Positions 46,188 to 56,758 are shown, counted from the stretch's first letter. The stretch: DNA of 64,000 bases from Flavivirga aquatica (GCF_001747085.1 NZ_MDJD01000034.1:702243-766242); one strand, 5' to 3'. Made by a program: numbers and translations. The notes: generated by a model from the sequence alone, not told the origin.

Positions 46188-46702
46188 TTTAATTAAATGT
46201 GTTAATAATAGATTAGGGATACTTTAAATTTTTTGTAATAATCAAATTTATAGACAAAAACTAAAATGCACTAATTATTCTAATTAATTAACCAAACATT
46301 AACAAATAGCTTATTATATTATTATATCATCAATAAAAATAATAAAACATTACACAAATAACAAAAACACTAATTAAAACACGTAAGACAAAAATGTCAC
46401 GTTTAAGTATTTAATAGACAACACTACGTAGGTTAATACATCTAAATTATAGGTATAAGAAAAATTTCGATTTTATTTTATCTAAAAAAAAACAAAATCA
46501 TGCATTTAGCTTCATCATATTTTCTTTTAATGAAACCAAAAAAACTTGAATAATAATTGTAACGAAAACCAAATTTTAATACCTAATTATAAATTAAAGC
46601 GTCTTTATTCTAATTCAGATTATTTTAATCTAAAAAGACTTCATTAATTTTTATATAAAAACAGATTATGTTTACTTTTGACTTAAACGATTTTCAAAAA
46701 AT
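46188..46702. other. Divergent intergenic region between GH16 and FMN synthase-like genes
   Basis: 515 AT-rich bases without a convincing gene. Candidate -7 elements are TAAATTTG on the minus strand (plus positions 46243-46250) for GH16 and TACTTTTG at 46673-46680 for the plus-strand gene. Partner -33 elements were not found. Confidence 0.4.
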
Positions 46703-48256
46703 ATGAATACAGTATTAATTTTTTTATCAAATATTTCATGGTGGGTATGGATTATAATAGTATTACTAATAATAGCGCTTAGAGATATTATTCAAAAAAA
46801 ACATACCATAAGTCATAACTTTCCTATTGCTGGACATATTCGTTATATTTTTGAGAGTATTGGTCCAGAAATGCGCCAATATTTCGTTGCTAATAACAGA
46901 GAAGAATTACCATTTAATCGTATAGAACGTAGTTGGATTTATGCTTCTGCTAAAAAAGAAAATAACTACGAAGGCTTTGGTACAAATAGAGATATACACC
47001 AGCATCAACATATCTTTATTAATAATGCTATGATGCCCTATACACTACCTGACAATCATCCAAATAAAATTGACAAAAGTTTTTTACCATGTGCAAAAGT
47101 TATGGGGGAATTTAGCAAACGTAAAAGACCATATCGTCCAGCTTCCATTATTAATGTTTCTGCAATGAGTTTTGGATCACTTTCTGCTAAAGCGGTTGAA
47201 TCGTTAAATAAAGGGGTTGAAATGGCTGGTGCGTATCATAATACTGGAGAAGGTGGGTTATCACCTTACCACAGTAATGGTGGAGATGTAGTATTCCATT
47301 TTGGAACAGGCTACTTTGGTGTACGTGCAGAAGATGGTGGATTTTCTATGAAAAAAATGATAAAATTAGTTAAAAACAATCCATTTATTCGCGCTATTGA
47401 AGTCAAACTATCTCAAGGTGCTAAACCAGGGAAAGGTGGTGTACTACCTGGCTCAAAAATAACTAAAGAAATTGCTAATATTAGAGGAGTCGAAATAGGA
47501 AAAGATGTCTTATCTCCTCCAAACCATAAAGCTTTCTCTAACGTACCCGAAATGATCGATTTTATTGAAGCCATTGCTGAAGCTACAGGACTACCTGTTG
47601 GTATAAAAGCTGCTATTGGTAAATTAGAACAGTGGGAAGAACTTGCAAATATTATGCAAAAAACAGGAAAAGGCCCTGATTTTATAACTGTTGATGGTGG
47701 TGAAGGTGGTACAGGAGCTGCACCTCCTAGCTTTGCAGACCATGTGTCTTTACCTTGGACTTATGGCTTTAGTGATTTATATAAACTTTTTAAAGAAAAA
47801 GGATTAACTAAGCGTATTGTTTTTATTGGTAGCGGTAAATTAGGCTTTCCTGCTAAAGCAGCCATGGCCTTTGCTATGGGAGTTGACTGTATTAATGTAG
47901 CTCGTGAGGCTATGATGAGTATTGGCTGTATTCAAGCACAGGTATGCCATACAAATCGATGTCCTGCTGGTGTAGCTACCCAAAACAAATGGTTACAAAA
48001 TGGCATAGATCCTACTCTAAAATCCGCTCGTTTAGCTCAATATTTTAAAACATTTAGAAAAGAACTTATAGAAATAACACATGCTGCTGGATATGAACAC
48101 CCTTGCCAGTTTAAAATGGATGATATTGAAATGAATGTTGACGATCATAGTCTTTCTAAAGGACTAAGTAGAATGTTTCACTATGAAAAAACATCTGTAT
48201 CTTTTAAAGGTATGCAGAATTTAAAAGGTTGCTTGCATTTAGGAGGAAATTGTTAA
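46703..48256 (+). CDS. FMN-binding glutamate synthase-like protein (517 aa)
   Basis: A TIM-barrel protein matching the FMN/glutamate-binding domain of glutamate synthase, without the amidotransferase or NADPH domains. An N-terminal hydrophobic helix (about 8-25) suggests membrane attachment. Motifs include MSFGSLSAKAVESLNKG, NTGEGGLSPYH, KLSQGAKPGKGG, TVDGGEGGTGAAPPSF and the Cys cluster CIQAQVCHTNRCPAG, which in glutamate synthases binds a 3Fe-4S cluster. Members probably are glutamate or amino-acid oxidoreductases; the substrate here is not proven. Confidence 0.9.
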   Translation: MNTVLIFLSNISWWVWIIIVLLIIALRDIIQKKHTISHNFPIAGHIRYIFESIGPEMRQYFVANNREELPFNRIERSWIYASAKKENNYEGFGTNRDIHQHQHIFINNAMMPYTLPDNHPNKIDKSFLPCAKVMGEFSKRKRPYRPASIINVSAMSFGSLSAKAVESLNKGVEMAGAYHNTGEGGLSPYHSNGGDVVFHFGTGYFGVRAEDGGFSMKKMIKLVKNNPFIRAIEVKLSQGAKPGKGGVLPGSKITKEIANIRGVEIGKDVLSPPNHKAFSNVPEMIDFIEAIAEATGLPVGIKAAIGKLEQWEELANIMQKTGKGPDFITVDGGEGGTGAAPPSFADHVSLPWTYGFSDLYKLFKEKGLTKRIVFIGSGKLGFPAKAAMAFAMGVDCINVAREAMMSIGCIQAQVCHTNRCPAGVATQNKWLQNGIDPTLKSARLAQYFKTFRKELIEITHAAGYEHPCQFKMDDIEMNVDDHSLSKGLSRMFHYEKTSVSFKGMQNLKGCLHLGGNC

Positions 48257-48367
48257 TTCTAAAAAATTGTAGAAGCACTTATATATACCCCTAAAACAGA
48301 ATATAGCTGTAATAATGATACATGAAGAACATTACTTATTATATATATCTTATTTATCAATGGTTAT

Positions 48368-48408
48368 AAAACAAAAAGCTACCTTTTAAAAAGGTAGCTT
48401 TTTGTTTT
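48368..48408. terminator. Bidirectional intrinsic terminator
   Basis: Arms AAAACAAAAAGCTACCTTTT and its near-exact complement meet at a small loop between the convergent glutamate-synthase-like and beta-helix genes. Confidence 0.9.
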
Positions 48409-48428
48409 ATTTATTTTAAATTGACAAT

Positions 48429-50009
48429 TTAATAGATAATTAATTTTTGATAATGCGCATTATCACGCTTACCCTCTTCATCATTTATTGATACTATATA
48501 AATTCCTGGTTTTAAATCTAAAGTCAAATTATCTTTAATTGAGGTCTCTTTTAATAATTGTCCATTAAGGTTGCTAATTTTAAGTATTAAATTTTCATTA
48601 GATATCGTATTAATATTCAATTTACCTCCAGATCTTAAAGGATTAGGATAAATCCGTGTGATTGGAATATTATTTTTAGCTCTTAAGCTATTATTAGACA
48701 ATCGCATACTTTTTTGATATTCATAAGCACCTATATCAACATTTCCAAATCTAGGATTTCCTTCAATATCTCTATTCAAGCTATTTTTTACAGTTCCTGC
48801 ATCTATGGCTGGCGAACCTTCCTTAAGTCTAAAATTAGCATTAGCTTGATCTACAAACTTTGGATCTGTTCCATCTGTTAAATTATTCGTTTCAACAAAA
48901 CTAGTATAACTTGATAAATTAAAGTTTTTTCTGCCGTTTTTATAGCAAATATTATTTCTATAAACCATATTTTCTGCAGTAGAAAAATTAAGTAATATAC
49001 CAAATCTTCCATTATTTACGAATGTGTTATTAATTGCCTTAATATCATAAACATTACCACTTCCCGCTGGATGCTTATAAACCATAAAGCCATCTTCTTC
49101 GTTATTATAAGCCACATTATTAACTAATAAAATATTAAAAGTATTTCCGTCTCCTTCTGTTCCCATAGTAAAAGCGCCTCCTCCAGCACCAGCATTCACA
49201 TTATTCCATACTATATTATTATAAATCCTAATATCTTCAATTTCTGGAGGCGTAAACCCTAATAACCCACCTGCATCTAGATATATACCTGCTTGACGCT
49301 TTAAATCATGTATTCTATTTCCAAAAATTCTACCTCTTTTCGCTCCTTCTTTTACATCTATACCTTCTCCTCCATTAGAACCATCTTGACCATTAAAAAC
49401 TTCATTATTGCTAATTTCAAAATCAGTAACACCATTAGCTAATGTTATACACTCATTATAACCACCATTACATGCATTTTCTACTTTATTATTTTTAATT
49501 ATTAAATGGCTAATATTTTCGTATGTCTTAGGGTCTTTTCTCCAAGCAACACCCCATACACCAATACCAGAAGAACTTGTATTAAAAGTATGGTTACCTA
49601 TAATTTCTATATAACTACAAGGTCCTTCGATGTATATACCATTTCGCTCATCTTGAAAACGTAAATTCCTTATCCTTAAGTAACTTTTTTTAAAAGCTCT
49701 AAAAGCTCCCTTAATTGTAACTGGCCTATTAATATTTAAAGGTCTAATTGTAATAAACTTACCATCACTACCACTATTTTTTGCTGTAATATTTCCAATA
49801 TATTCTCCACCATCTATCATTACTACATCTCCAGCCAAAGCTACATCTAGACCTTTTTGTATAGTCAAAAAAGGTGCGTTTACTGTACCTGTATTGCTGT
49901 TACTACCTGACTTTGAAACATAAATGTTCTTTGAAAAAACATGAGATGTTATTAATAATATAAAAATAAATTTTATAAGCTTGATTTCTTTAAATTTTGT
50001 GTTTTTCAT
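48429..50009 (-). CDS. Secreted right-handed beta-helix protein with T9SS tail (526 aa)
   Basis: Signal peptide (MKNTKFKEIKLIKFIFIL onward, cleaved near HVFSK), DUF1565-like opening (IYVSKSGSNSNTGTVNAPFLTIQ), about ten parallel beta-helix turns with repeated xIxxNxV and NN patterns (about 80-400), then a choice-of-anchor Q style end (LKEGSPAIDAG, GNVDIGAYEY) and a T9SS sorting tail (ITRIYPNPL to IIY). The ATG at 50009 is preferred to the upstream TTG because it places the signal peptide at the start. Beta-helix proteins of this type include lyases and polysaccharide-binding proteins, but no catalytic residues of PL6 or PL1 are evident, so the substrate is unknown. Confidence 0.8.
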   Translation of the reverse strand: MKNTKFKEIKLIKFIFILLITSHVFSKNIYVSKSGSNSNTGTVNAPFLTIQKGLDVALAGDVVMIDGGEYIGNITAKNSGSDGKFITIRPLNINRPVTIKGAFRAFKKSYLRIRNLRFQDERNGIYIEGPCSYIEIIGNHTFNTSSSGIGVWGVAWRKDPKTYENISHLIIKNNKVENACNGGYNECITLANGVTDFEISNNEVFNGQDGSNGGEGIDVKEGAKRGRIFGNRIHDLKRQAGIYLDAGGLLGFTPPEIEDIRIYNNIVWNNVNAGAGGGAFTMGTEGDGNTFNILLVNNVAYNNEEDGFMVYKHPAGSGNVYDIKAINNTFVNNGRFGILLNFSTAENMVYRNNICYKNGRKNFNLSSYTSFVETNNLTDGTDPKFVDQANANFRLKEGSPAIDAGTVKNSLNRDIEGNPRFGNVDIGAYEYQKSMRLSNNSLRAKNNIPITRIYPNPLRSGGKLNINTISNENLILKISNLNGQLLKETSIKDNLTLDLKPGIYIVSINDEEGKRDNAHYQKLIIY

Positions 50010-50163
50010 TTTGTGTTTTGATTTGTTTGGGCTTGACAAAAATAATATTATTTTTCTTACTGATGAGAATTAATTAAAGTAATCTAAAAAAAACAGATTT
50101 ATCTTATTATTTATTATGTATAACTAAATAATAGTTTTAAATAATTGGGTTTTTTAATTTTTC

Positions 50164-50194
50164 TTGTAGAATAAATTCAAACCACTTATGTTTG
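50164..50194 (+). promoter_or_regulatory. Promoter that decides the start of the next gene
   Basis: TTG at 50164-50166 and TATGTTTG at 50187-50194 (20-base gap) match the Bacteroidota consensus. Since transcription should begin near 50200, translation must start at ATG 50213, not at the TTG inside the -7 element. Confidence 0.65.
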
Positions 50195-50212
50195 TACTTA
50201 AACTCATTTCAT

Positions 50213-50734
50213 ATGGAACTATCCAGAATTATTGACCTATTTTTATTCGCTATCCCCTCTTTAATCACAGGTGTAATAGCTTATTATTTTTTTAGAGAAC
50301 ACACCAAAAACGAAGATGGACGTAGACGCTTTTTATTAAAAAAAGATATGCAAGTTAGTGCTATGCCATTACGTCTTCAAGCTTACGAACGTATGGCTAT
50401 ATTTTTAGAACGTATTACGCCTTCAAAACTGATTGTTAGAACTCAACCTATATCATCAGACAAAGATGCCTACGAATCTTTACTTATTCAAAGTATTGAA
50501 CAGGAATTCGAACATAATTTATCTCAACAAATATATATAAGTGACAAATGTTGGAATATTATAACCACAGCAAAAAATACTACTATACAACTTATTAGAA
50601 AAGCTAGTTTACTGGAAAAAACAGATACAGCTAATAAATTAAGAGAAGTTGTATTAACAGAAATGATGGATCGTCACTCACCTAGTGATGCCGCTTTAGC
50701 CTTTATTAAAGAAGAAGTATCAGATATGTGGTAG
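50213..50734 (+). CDS. Conserved membrane-anchored protein of unknown function (173 aa)
   Basis: One N-terminal helix (about residues 5-25, IIDLFLFAIPSLITGVIAYYF) leads to a soluble helical domain with GRRRFLLKKDMQVSAMPLRLQAYERMAIFLERI, SIEQEFEHNLSQQIYIS and LREVVLTEMMDRHSPSDAALAF. It resembles a family that I know only as conserved in Bacteroidota (DUF7935-like), without a function. The start is fixed by the promoter. It converges with the patatin gene, 20 bases away. Confidence 0.7.
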   Translation: MELSRIIDLFLFAIPSLITGVIAYYFFREHTKNEDGRRRFLLKKDMQVSAMPLRLQAYERMAIFLERITPSKLIVRTQPISSDKDAYESLLIQSIEQEFEHNLSQQIYISDKCWNIITTAKNTTIQLIRKASLLEKTDTANKLREVVLTEMMDRHSPSDAALAFIKEEVSDMW

Positions 50735-50754
50735 TTTTTTTGCCATAGCTAACC

Positions 50755-51666
50755 TTAATCAATGCGTAACTCATTAGACTGTGCTTGATTACATTTTTCT
50801 TTAGCATTCGCATATCCCTGCTGCCACCAAGATCTCATTAATTTTTTATTAAAGATTAATGAGTTTTCTGTAAGTTTTGATGGTGTATAATATAAGTTGA
50901 GCTTAACATTTTTATGCTTAGCTGCTAGTTTCCCTATAGTAATATCATTACGTTCTATTTGATCTAGCAAATGCCCAAACAAATTAATCATTAGAGAGAA
51001 TGGATTCTTACCTAGTATTTTGTTGTATTCCATATTTTCAGACTCTAAAATAACTGCATCTATTTCTGTTGCTCCTCTAAGAATAGCTTCTCGTATGGGC
51101 ACAACACACCCTAATGCACCATCTGCATATTCAAAACCATTAACCTTTACCAAAGACATAAAGGGTATATAATTACAAGAAATCCAAGTCCATTCACAAA
51201 ACTCTTCATATGAAAAATCTTTTATAGACTTATATTCTATTCTATTTTTTGATAAGTTTGAAACTGTTACTACGACATCTTCTTTTGTTTCTTTAATTAA
51301 ATTATACTCTTCCTCTGTAAAATTCTTTTTTATATAGCGTTTCAACGCCTTGCTTTCTCCAAAGGTTCTTTTTTTCTTAATAAATTGAATAAGTGTATTA
51401 AAAAAATTAATAGAAACATATTCTCTATTCCCTTTTTTACGCTTTATAAAAGGATTAATACTAAAAATATTACTTTGGTTTACATTAGTAAATATATCAT
51501 GAATCTTATCTATTTTATTTGCAGCTAGATGAGGTACCAATAAGCTTCCTGTCGACGTACCTAAATACAGATCGTAATCACGTTTTTCTTCTTGAATTAA
51601 ATATTGAGCTACTCCTCCAGCATATGCGCCTTTACTACCCCCTCCAGAAATTACTAATGCCTTCAT
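50755..51666 (-). CDS. Patatin-like phospholipase (303 aa)
   Basis: A patatin-fold serine hydrolase with the oxyanion loop GGGSKGAYAGG (about 8-18), nucleophile Ser38 in GTSTG and the catalytic Asp in FEYADGALG. No signal peptide, so it acts inside the cell or at the inner membrane. It likely hydrolyses phospholipid acyl chains. It follows the M1 peptidase gene by 40 bases and may be co-transcribed with it. Confidence 0.9.
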   Translation of the reverse strand: MKALVISGGGSKGAYAGGVAQYLIQEEKRDYDLYLGTSTGSLLVPHLAANKIDKIHDIFTNVNQSNIFSINPFIKRKKGNREYVSINFFNTLIQFIKKKRTFGESKALKRYIKKNFTEEEYNLIKETKEDVVVTVSNLSKNRIEYKSIKDFSYEEFCEWTWISCNYIPFMSLVKVNGFEYADGALGCVVPIREAILRGATEIDAVILESENMEYNKILGKNPFSLMINLFGHLLDQIERNDITIGKLAAKHKNVKLNLYYTPSKLTENSLIFNKKLMRSWWQQGYANAKEKCNQAQSNELRID

Positions 51667-51706
51667 TTATTGTTATATCTATAATGTTTTAGTTACTAAA
51701 TGTAAC

Positions 51707-53662
51707 TTAAGTTTTTAGCCTTTTTATTAATAGCTTCGCAAATTTAGAGAATTGCCAACTATGATGCGTGGTTGCTTGTTCTAAATTTTTAATACATATA
51801 TTATTACAAGCTCCAATTTCACTCAAGTATTGGAATGCTTTTTGCCTTACCTCGAAACCATACTTAAAATCTGTATAGTCTATAAGTTCGTTAAAATATT
51901 GTTTTTTGTTTTCTAATTCAAAACCTTCAGTCACTAAAGCTAATGTTAACCATAATATTCGTAAATTTTTATCATTAAACCCCTGAATTCCTTTTGTTTG
52001 TTTTAAATATTTCTCTCTATCAATGGGAAATGAACTCCATAAGGTAAACAAAGTGGCTTCTATTGTAAGATATGACTTATCATTCAAAAAGGATTCATAA
52101 TCAATCTTATATTTCTTTAGATCATTTGAAGCCTTTTGCGCCATAGTTTGCCTTACTTTTAAGTTTTTAGTATTCTTAATTTCAGAATACATAGCGTCCT
52201 GTGATTCTCTTACTATTTTTTGTTTTTGTTTTTCACTTTTCGTTTTTCTAAATAACTTATAACAATCTAAATCACAGTTTATCTTCGAATAATCTCGAAT
52301 ATCATTAGAAACCGAATAAAGATGACTTTCCATTTCTTTATATTCTAGTGATTTACTCTTTATCCATTTCTTAACAAAACCCTCTAAATTCATCCCACTT
52401 ACCTGCTCGATCTCATTAATAAAGTTCTTAGTTTCTACATTTTTAAATTTATATTTTGATAAATAATTCTTAATTGCAGTTTTAAAATTACTAGTACCTA
52501 CATGTTCTCTTAGCATGTAGAGTACCCAAGCGCCTTTTTTATAAAAAGTGATACTACTCGATTTTGGATCTAATAGCGATGTACTCCCTCCTGCTTTATC
52601 TTGTTCTAATAATTCTTGGGCATATTCATACAATCTCCAATAGTAATAATTCTCTCCAAACACTTCTTTTTCTGAAAGTAACGCATAATAAGTAGCAAAG
52701 CCTTCTTGCAACCAGTGATGGGTTCCAGAAGTTTCTGTTATTAAATTACCAAACCATTGATGCACTAATTCATGAGCATTTATGTTTACATAATTTTTAT
52801 CAATAAAAGCTATAGAATCAATAACAAACGCATCTGAAAATATAGTCGTACTTGTATTTTCCATACCTGCATACAGAAAATCTTTAACAGGTACTTGTTT
52901 ATAATTTTGCCATGGATATGACACTCCAATTTCATCTTCTAAAAAATCGAACATACGTTTTGTATAACGATAAGTAGGTTCAAATTTTAAAGAATCTTTA
53001 GGGTAATAATACATTTCTAAAGGTATGTTACTTTTAGAAATCGCTTTTTTCTTATTATACTTACCTATAGCTAGAGCTACTAAATAGCTAGACATAGGGT
53101 GGTTCATATTATAACACCATGTGGTTAAATTACCCTTTGTATTCTTTTCAACAAGCTTTCCGTTAGCTACAACCTCATATGCTTTATCGAAAGTTATATT
53201 TAAATCAAAAACTACTTTCTCTCCCATATCATCAAAACTAGGCAACCAATTACTAGTGTATTTACCTTGGCCTTGCGTCCATATTTGATTTTGTCCATCA
53301 TTATTCCAACCGATAAAATACATGGCTTTTCTAGGATTTGTTTTCCAAGTAATTTCTAATGTATGTTTACTATTAGCCTTAAACCCATGTTTAATAATGA
53401 GTTGTTTTCCATTATATATATTATCAGAAAACTGCCCATCTAAAATAGATTCAATGTTTTGAAAACCTTTAGCATCAACAAAAACAGAATCTACATCCTT
53501 CAACACTTTAAATGTATACGAAATAACTCCAAAAACTTCTTTTTTCTTTAAATCACCAAAAACAATAGCTGCTTTAGCTGTTTTAAAATCTACAAAATTT
53601 CTTTGTTGACCTTTTACAGACCAACATAAAAAAATAGTTAAAATTACTAGTAGATATCTCAT
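51707..53662 (-). CDS. M1 family aminopeptidase, secreted (651 aa)
   Basis: A gluzincin metallopeptidase with a signal peptide (about 1-18, CWSVKGQ). The N-terminal domain (about 20-210) has the saddle fold. The substrate motif is GMENTST (GxMEN) and the zinc site HELVHQWFGN with His297, Glu298 and His301; the third ligand Glu lies in LQEGFATYY. C-terminal residues 440-651 are helical. It removes N-terminal residues from peptides in the periplasm or outside. Followed by the patatin gene. Confidence 0.92.
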   Translation of the reverse strand: MRYLLVILTIFLCWSVKGQQRNFVDFKTAKAAIVFGDLKKKEVFGVISYTFKVLKDVDSVFVDAKGFQNIESILDGQFSDNIYNGKQLIIKHGFKANSKHTLEITWKTNPRKAMYFIGWNNDGQNQIWTQGQGKYTSNWLPSFDDMGEKVVFDLNITFDKAYEVVANGKLVEKNTKGNLTTWCYNMNHPMSSYLVALAIGKYNKKKAISKSNIPLEMYYYPKDSLKFEPTYRYTKRMFDFLEDEIGVSYPWQNYKQVPVKDFLYAGMENTSTTIFSDAFVIDSIAFIDKNYVNINAHELVHQWFGNLITETSGTHHWLQEGFATYYALLSEKEVFGENYYYWRLYEYAQELLEQDKAGGSTSLLDPKSSSITFYKKGAWVLYMLREHVGTSNFKTAIKNYLSKYKFKNVETKNFINEIEQVSGMNLEGFVKKWIKSKSLEYKEMESHLYSVSNDIRDYSKINCDLDCYKLFRKTKSEKQKQKIVRESQDAMYSEIKNTKNLKVRQTMAQKASNDLKKYKIDYESFLNDKSYLTIEATLFTLWSSFPIDREKYLKQTKGIQGFNDKNLRILWLTLALVTEGFELENKKQYFNELIDYTDFKYGFEVRQKAFQYLSEIGACNNICIKNLEQATTHHSWQFSKFAKLLIKRLKT

Positions 53663-53759
53663 AAACTGATTTAAACAAGGATTAAGCCAAAATACAATTT
53701 TTAAAAGTTACAATATAATAAGATTCCCACTTTCATTAGAATTATTTAAATTCGCTTTT

Positions 53760-55862
53760 ATGAGTGCAAAACTTCAAACTCCTATAGATTATTTAAAGGG
53801 CGTAGGGCCAAATCGTGCAGGTTTACTGCGCAAGGAGCTAGGTATTCACACATATCAAGATCTAATTAATTTATTTCCAAATAGATACATAGATAGAACC
53901 CAATATTACAAAATAAAAGGCTTGCAACGTAATAATGCCGATGTACAAGTTATTGGTAAAATAATCGGATTTAAAGAAGTCGCTCAAAAACGTGGAAAAC
54001 GACTAGTTGCTACATTTCAAGACGATACAGGTACGATTGAGTTAGTTTGGTTTCGTGGACAGAAATGGATTAGAGAAAACTTAAAACTTAATAAAACTTA
54101 CGTTGCTTTTGGAAAAACCAATTGGTATGGTGGTAAATTTAGCATGGCACACCCAGAACTAGAAGTGCAAGAAGCGCATGAAAAAAATCTACGTTCTGCT
54201 ATGCAACCTGTATATCCTTCTACAGAAAAATTATCAAACAGTGGCATAACCAATCGTGTTATTAGCAAAATTATGCAACAACTATTCATTGAAACGAATG
54301 GAAAATTTGTTGAAACTTTGCCTGAAAATTTACGTTCAGAACTCAAATTAATCAGTAAAAAATCGGCGCTTTTCAATGTTCATTTTCCAAAGAGTCAAGA
54401 GCTACTTTCTCGAGCACAATTTAGACTAAAATTTGAAGAATTATTTTATATTCAACTACAATTAATCATTAAAAACTTAGTCCATAAATCTAAAATAAAA
54501 GGCTTTCCTTTTGAACAGGTTGGTTACTATTTTAATACCTTTTTTAAAGAGCACTTGCCCTTTGATTTAACCAATGCACAGAAACGTGTTTTAAAGGAAA
54601 TTCGTTCAGATTTAGGTAGCAATGCTCAAATGAATCGGCTTTTACAGGGTGATGTAGGTTCTGGAAAGACCATTGTTGCACTAATGTCAATGTTAATGGC
54701 ACTTGACAATGGTTTTCAAGCATGTTTAATGGCGCCAACTGAAATTTTGTCAGTCCAACACTACTCAGGATTAAATGAACTATGTAAACAACTGAATATC
54801 AATATAGAAATACTCACGGGTTCAACTAAGACTTCTAAGCGAAAAGAAATTCATAAAATTCTAGAAAACGGAGAATTACAAATATTAATAGGCACACATG
54901 CACTACTTGAAGACAAAGTAAAATTTAAAAATTTAGGGTTAGCTATTATTGACGAACAACATCGTTTTGGAGTTGCGCAACGCAGTAAATTATGGAGAAA
55001 AAACACCTCTCCTCCACACGTTTTAGTTATGACTGCAACACCAATTCCTCGTACCTTAGCAATGTCTGTTTATGGTGATTTAGACATCTCTATAATTGAC
55101 GAGTTACCACCTGGTAGAAAGTCCATAAAAACGGTTCATAGATACGACAAAAATAGACTAAATGTTTTCCGGTTTATTAGAGATGAAATTTCCAAAGGCA
55201 GACAAATTTATATTGTATATCCATTAATTCAGGAAAGCGAAAATATGGATTACAAAGATTTAATGGATGGTTACGAAAGTATAGCCAGAGATTTCCCTAC
55301 ACCCGATTATCAAATATCCATTGTACATGGAAAAATGAAGCCCGCCGACAAAGATTACGAAATGCAACGCTTTATTAAAGGAGAAACACAAATCATGGTC
55401 GCTACAACTGTAATTGAAGTTGGAGTAAACGTTCCCAATGCTTCTGTTATGATTATTGAAAGCGCAGAACGCTTTGGTTTATCTCAACTGCATCAATTAC
55501 GTGGTCGTGTAGGTCGTGGTGCAGAACAAAGTTATTGTATTTTAATGACCAGCTATAAATTAAGTAACGATAGTAAAACCAGACTAGAAACTATGGTAAA
55601 AACTAACGATGGTTTTGAAATAGCTGAAGTTGATTTACGTTTAAGAGGTCCTGGAGATTTAATGGGAACGCAACAAAGTGGTGTTTTAAACCTTAAAATC
55701 GCCGATATTATTAAAGATAATGATATTTTACAATTAGCTAGGTACCACTCTAAAAACATCTTAAAATTAGACCCAACACTCTCTAATACTGATAATAAAG
55801 TAATTTTAGACACCTACAGATCTCTTAGTAAATACAAGAATATCTGGAATTATATTAGCTAA
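53760..55862 (+). CDS. recG: ATP-dependent DNA helicase RecG
   Basis: A 700-aa RecG. The N-terminal wedge/OB domain (about 60-150) binds forked DNA, then the SF2 helicase motor: Walker A GDVGSGKT at 297-304, DEQHR (motif II), TATPIPRT (III), FQ...GRVGRG (VI) and the TRG helical hairpin with RFGLSQLHQLRGRVGRG. It regresses stalled forks and branch-migrates Holliday junctions. It diverges from the M1 peptidase gene with a 97-base gap and is 49 bases before miaE. Confidence 0.97.
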   Translation: MSAKLQTPIDYLKGVGPNRAGLLRKELGIHTYQDLINLFPNRYIDRTQYYKIKGLQRNNADVQVIGKIIGFKEVAQKRGKRLVATFQDDTGTIELVWFRGQKWIRENLKLNKTYVAFGKTNWYGGKFSMAHPELEVQEAHEKNLRSAMQPVYPSTEKLSNSGITNRVISKIMQQLFIETNGKFVETLPENLRSELKLISKKSALFNVHFPKSQELLSRAQFRLKFEELFYIQLQLIIKNLVHKSKIKGFPFEQVGYYFNTFFKEHLPFDLTNAQKRVLKEIRSDLGSNAQMNRLLQGDVGSGKTIVALMSMLMALDNGFQACLMAPTEILSVQHYSGLNELCKQLNINIEILTGSTKTSKRKEIHKILENGELQILIGTHALLEDKVKFKNLGLAIIDEQHRFGVAQRSKLWRKNTSPPHVLVMTATPIPRTLAMSVYGDLDISIIDELPPGRKSIKTVHRYDKNRLNVFRFIRDEISKGRQIYIVYPLIQESENMDYKDLMDGYESIARDFPTPDYQISIVHGKMKPADKDYEMQRFIKGETQIMVATTVIEVGVNVPNASVMIIESAERFGLSQLHQLRGRVGRGAEQSYCILMTSYKLSNDSKTRLETMVKTNDGFEIAEVDLRLRGPGDLMGTQQSGVLNLKIADIIKDNDILQLARYHSKNILKLDPTLSNTDNKVILDTYRSLSKYKNIWNYIS

Positions 55863-55911
55863 CCTTTTACAGCTAGACTCTTATAACTACATTTACAAAA
55901 AAAATAATATC

Positions 55912-56493
55912 ATGCTAGGTTTAAAACTAGAAACAGACCCTCGTTGGGTAAATATTGTAGAATCAAATATAGAAGAAATCTTAACAGATCATGCTTGGTG
56001 CGAGCAAAAGGCTGCCACTAATGCTATAACTATTATTACACTTAATTCTGAATATACAGATTTAGTTACAGATTTACTCATTTTAGCTCAAGAAGAACTA
56101 GAACACTTTCAAATGGTACATGATATCATTAAAAAACGTGGATATAAACTAGGTAGAGAGCGAAAAGACAGCTATGTAAATGAACTATACAAATTTATGA
56201 ACAAAGGTGGTAATAGACTACAATGCATGGTTGATAGATTATTATTTTCGGCTATGATTGAAGCTAGAAGCTGTGAACGCTTTAAATTACTATCAAAAGA
56301 AATAAAAGACCCAGAACTTTCTAAATTTTATCATGACTTAATGATTAGTGAAGCTGGACATTACACCACTTTTATTAGTTTTGCTCGTAAATACGGAAAA
56401 GATATTGATGTAGATAAAAGATGGCAAGAACTTATTGAATTTGAAGCAGAAGTGATTAAAAACTATGGCAAATCTGAAACTATTCATGGTTAA
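55912..56493 (+). CDS. miaE: tRNA-(ms2io6A)-hydroxylase MiaE
   Basis: A 193-aa non-haem di-iron hydroxylase of the ferritin-like fold. The iron ligands sit in EELEHFQMVH, EARSCERFKLL and SEAGHYTTFISFA. It hydroxylates the isopentenyl side chain of ms2i6A37 in tRNA. DHAWCEQKAATNAI is a family signature. Read after recG, probably in the same transcript. Confidence 0.93.
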   Translation: MLGLKLETDPRWVNIVESNIEEILTDHAWCEQKAATNAITIITLNSEYTDLVTDLLILAQEELEHFQMVHDIIKKRGYKLGRERKDSYVNELYKFMNKGGNRLQCMVDRLLFSAMIEARSCERFKLLSKEIKDPELSKFYHDLMISEAGHYTTFISFARKYGKDIDVDKRWQELIEFEAEVIKNYGKSETIHG

Positions 56494-56635
56494 AAAAGCT
56501 CAACCAAATATAGATTGAGCCTAAAAATTAACTGTTCATTTTTGATTGACAAGAATATAATAACACACTATTCTTAAAACTTATAAAATAAAATTACAAC
56601 ATCAAGGTATACATAAATTACGTTTAATACTGTTA

Positions 56636-56728
56636 TAACTTTGTTAAACAAGCACTTAAAACTGTTAATTAATTGTTTTATGTATTTATTTAACTACAAA
56701 AACATCTCAAACATAATGTTTAACTTTG
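56636..56728 (+). promoter_or_regulatory. Two TAACTTTG elements upstream of the MutS2-like gene
   Basis: TAACTTTG occurs at 56636-56643 and again at 56721-56728; the second is 31 bases before the ATG at 56759. Clear -33 partners are absent. They may be tandem promoters. Confidence 0.4.
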
Positions 56729-56758
56729 TTTCTTTATTTAAAGATTCTATATTAAAGA

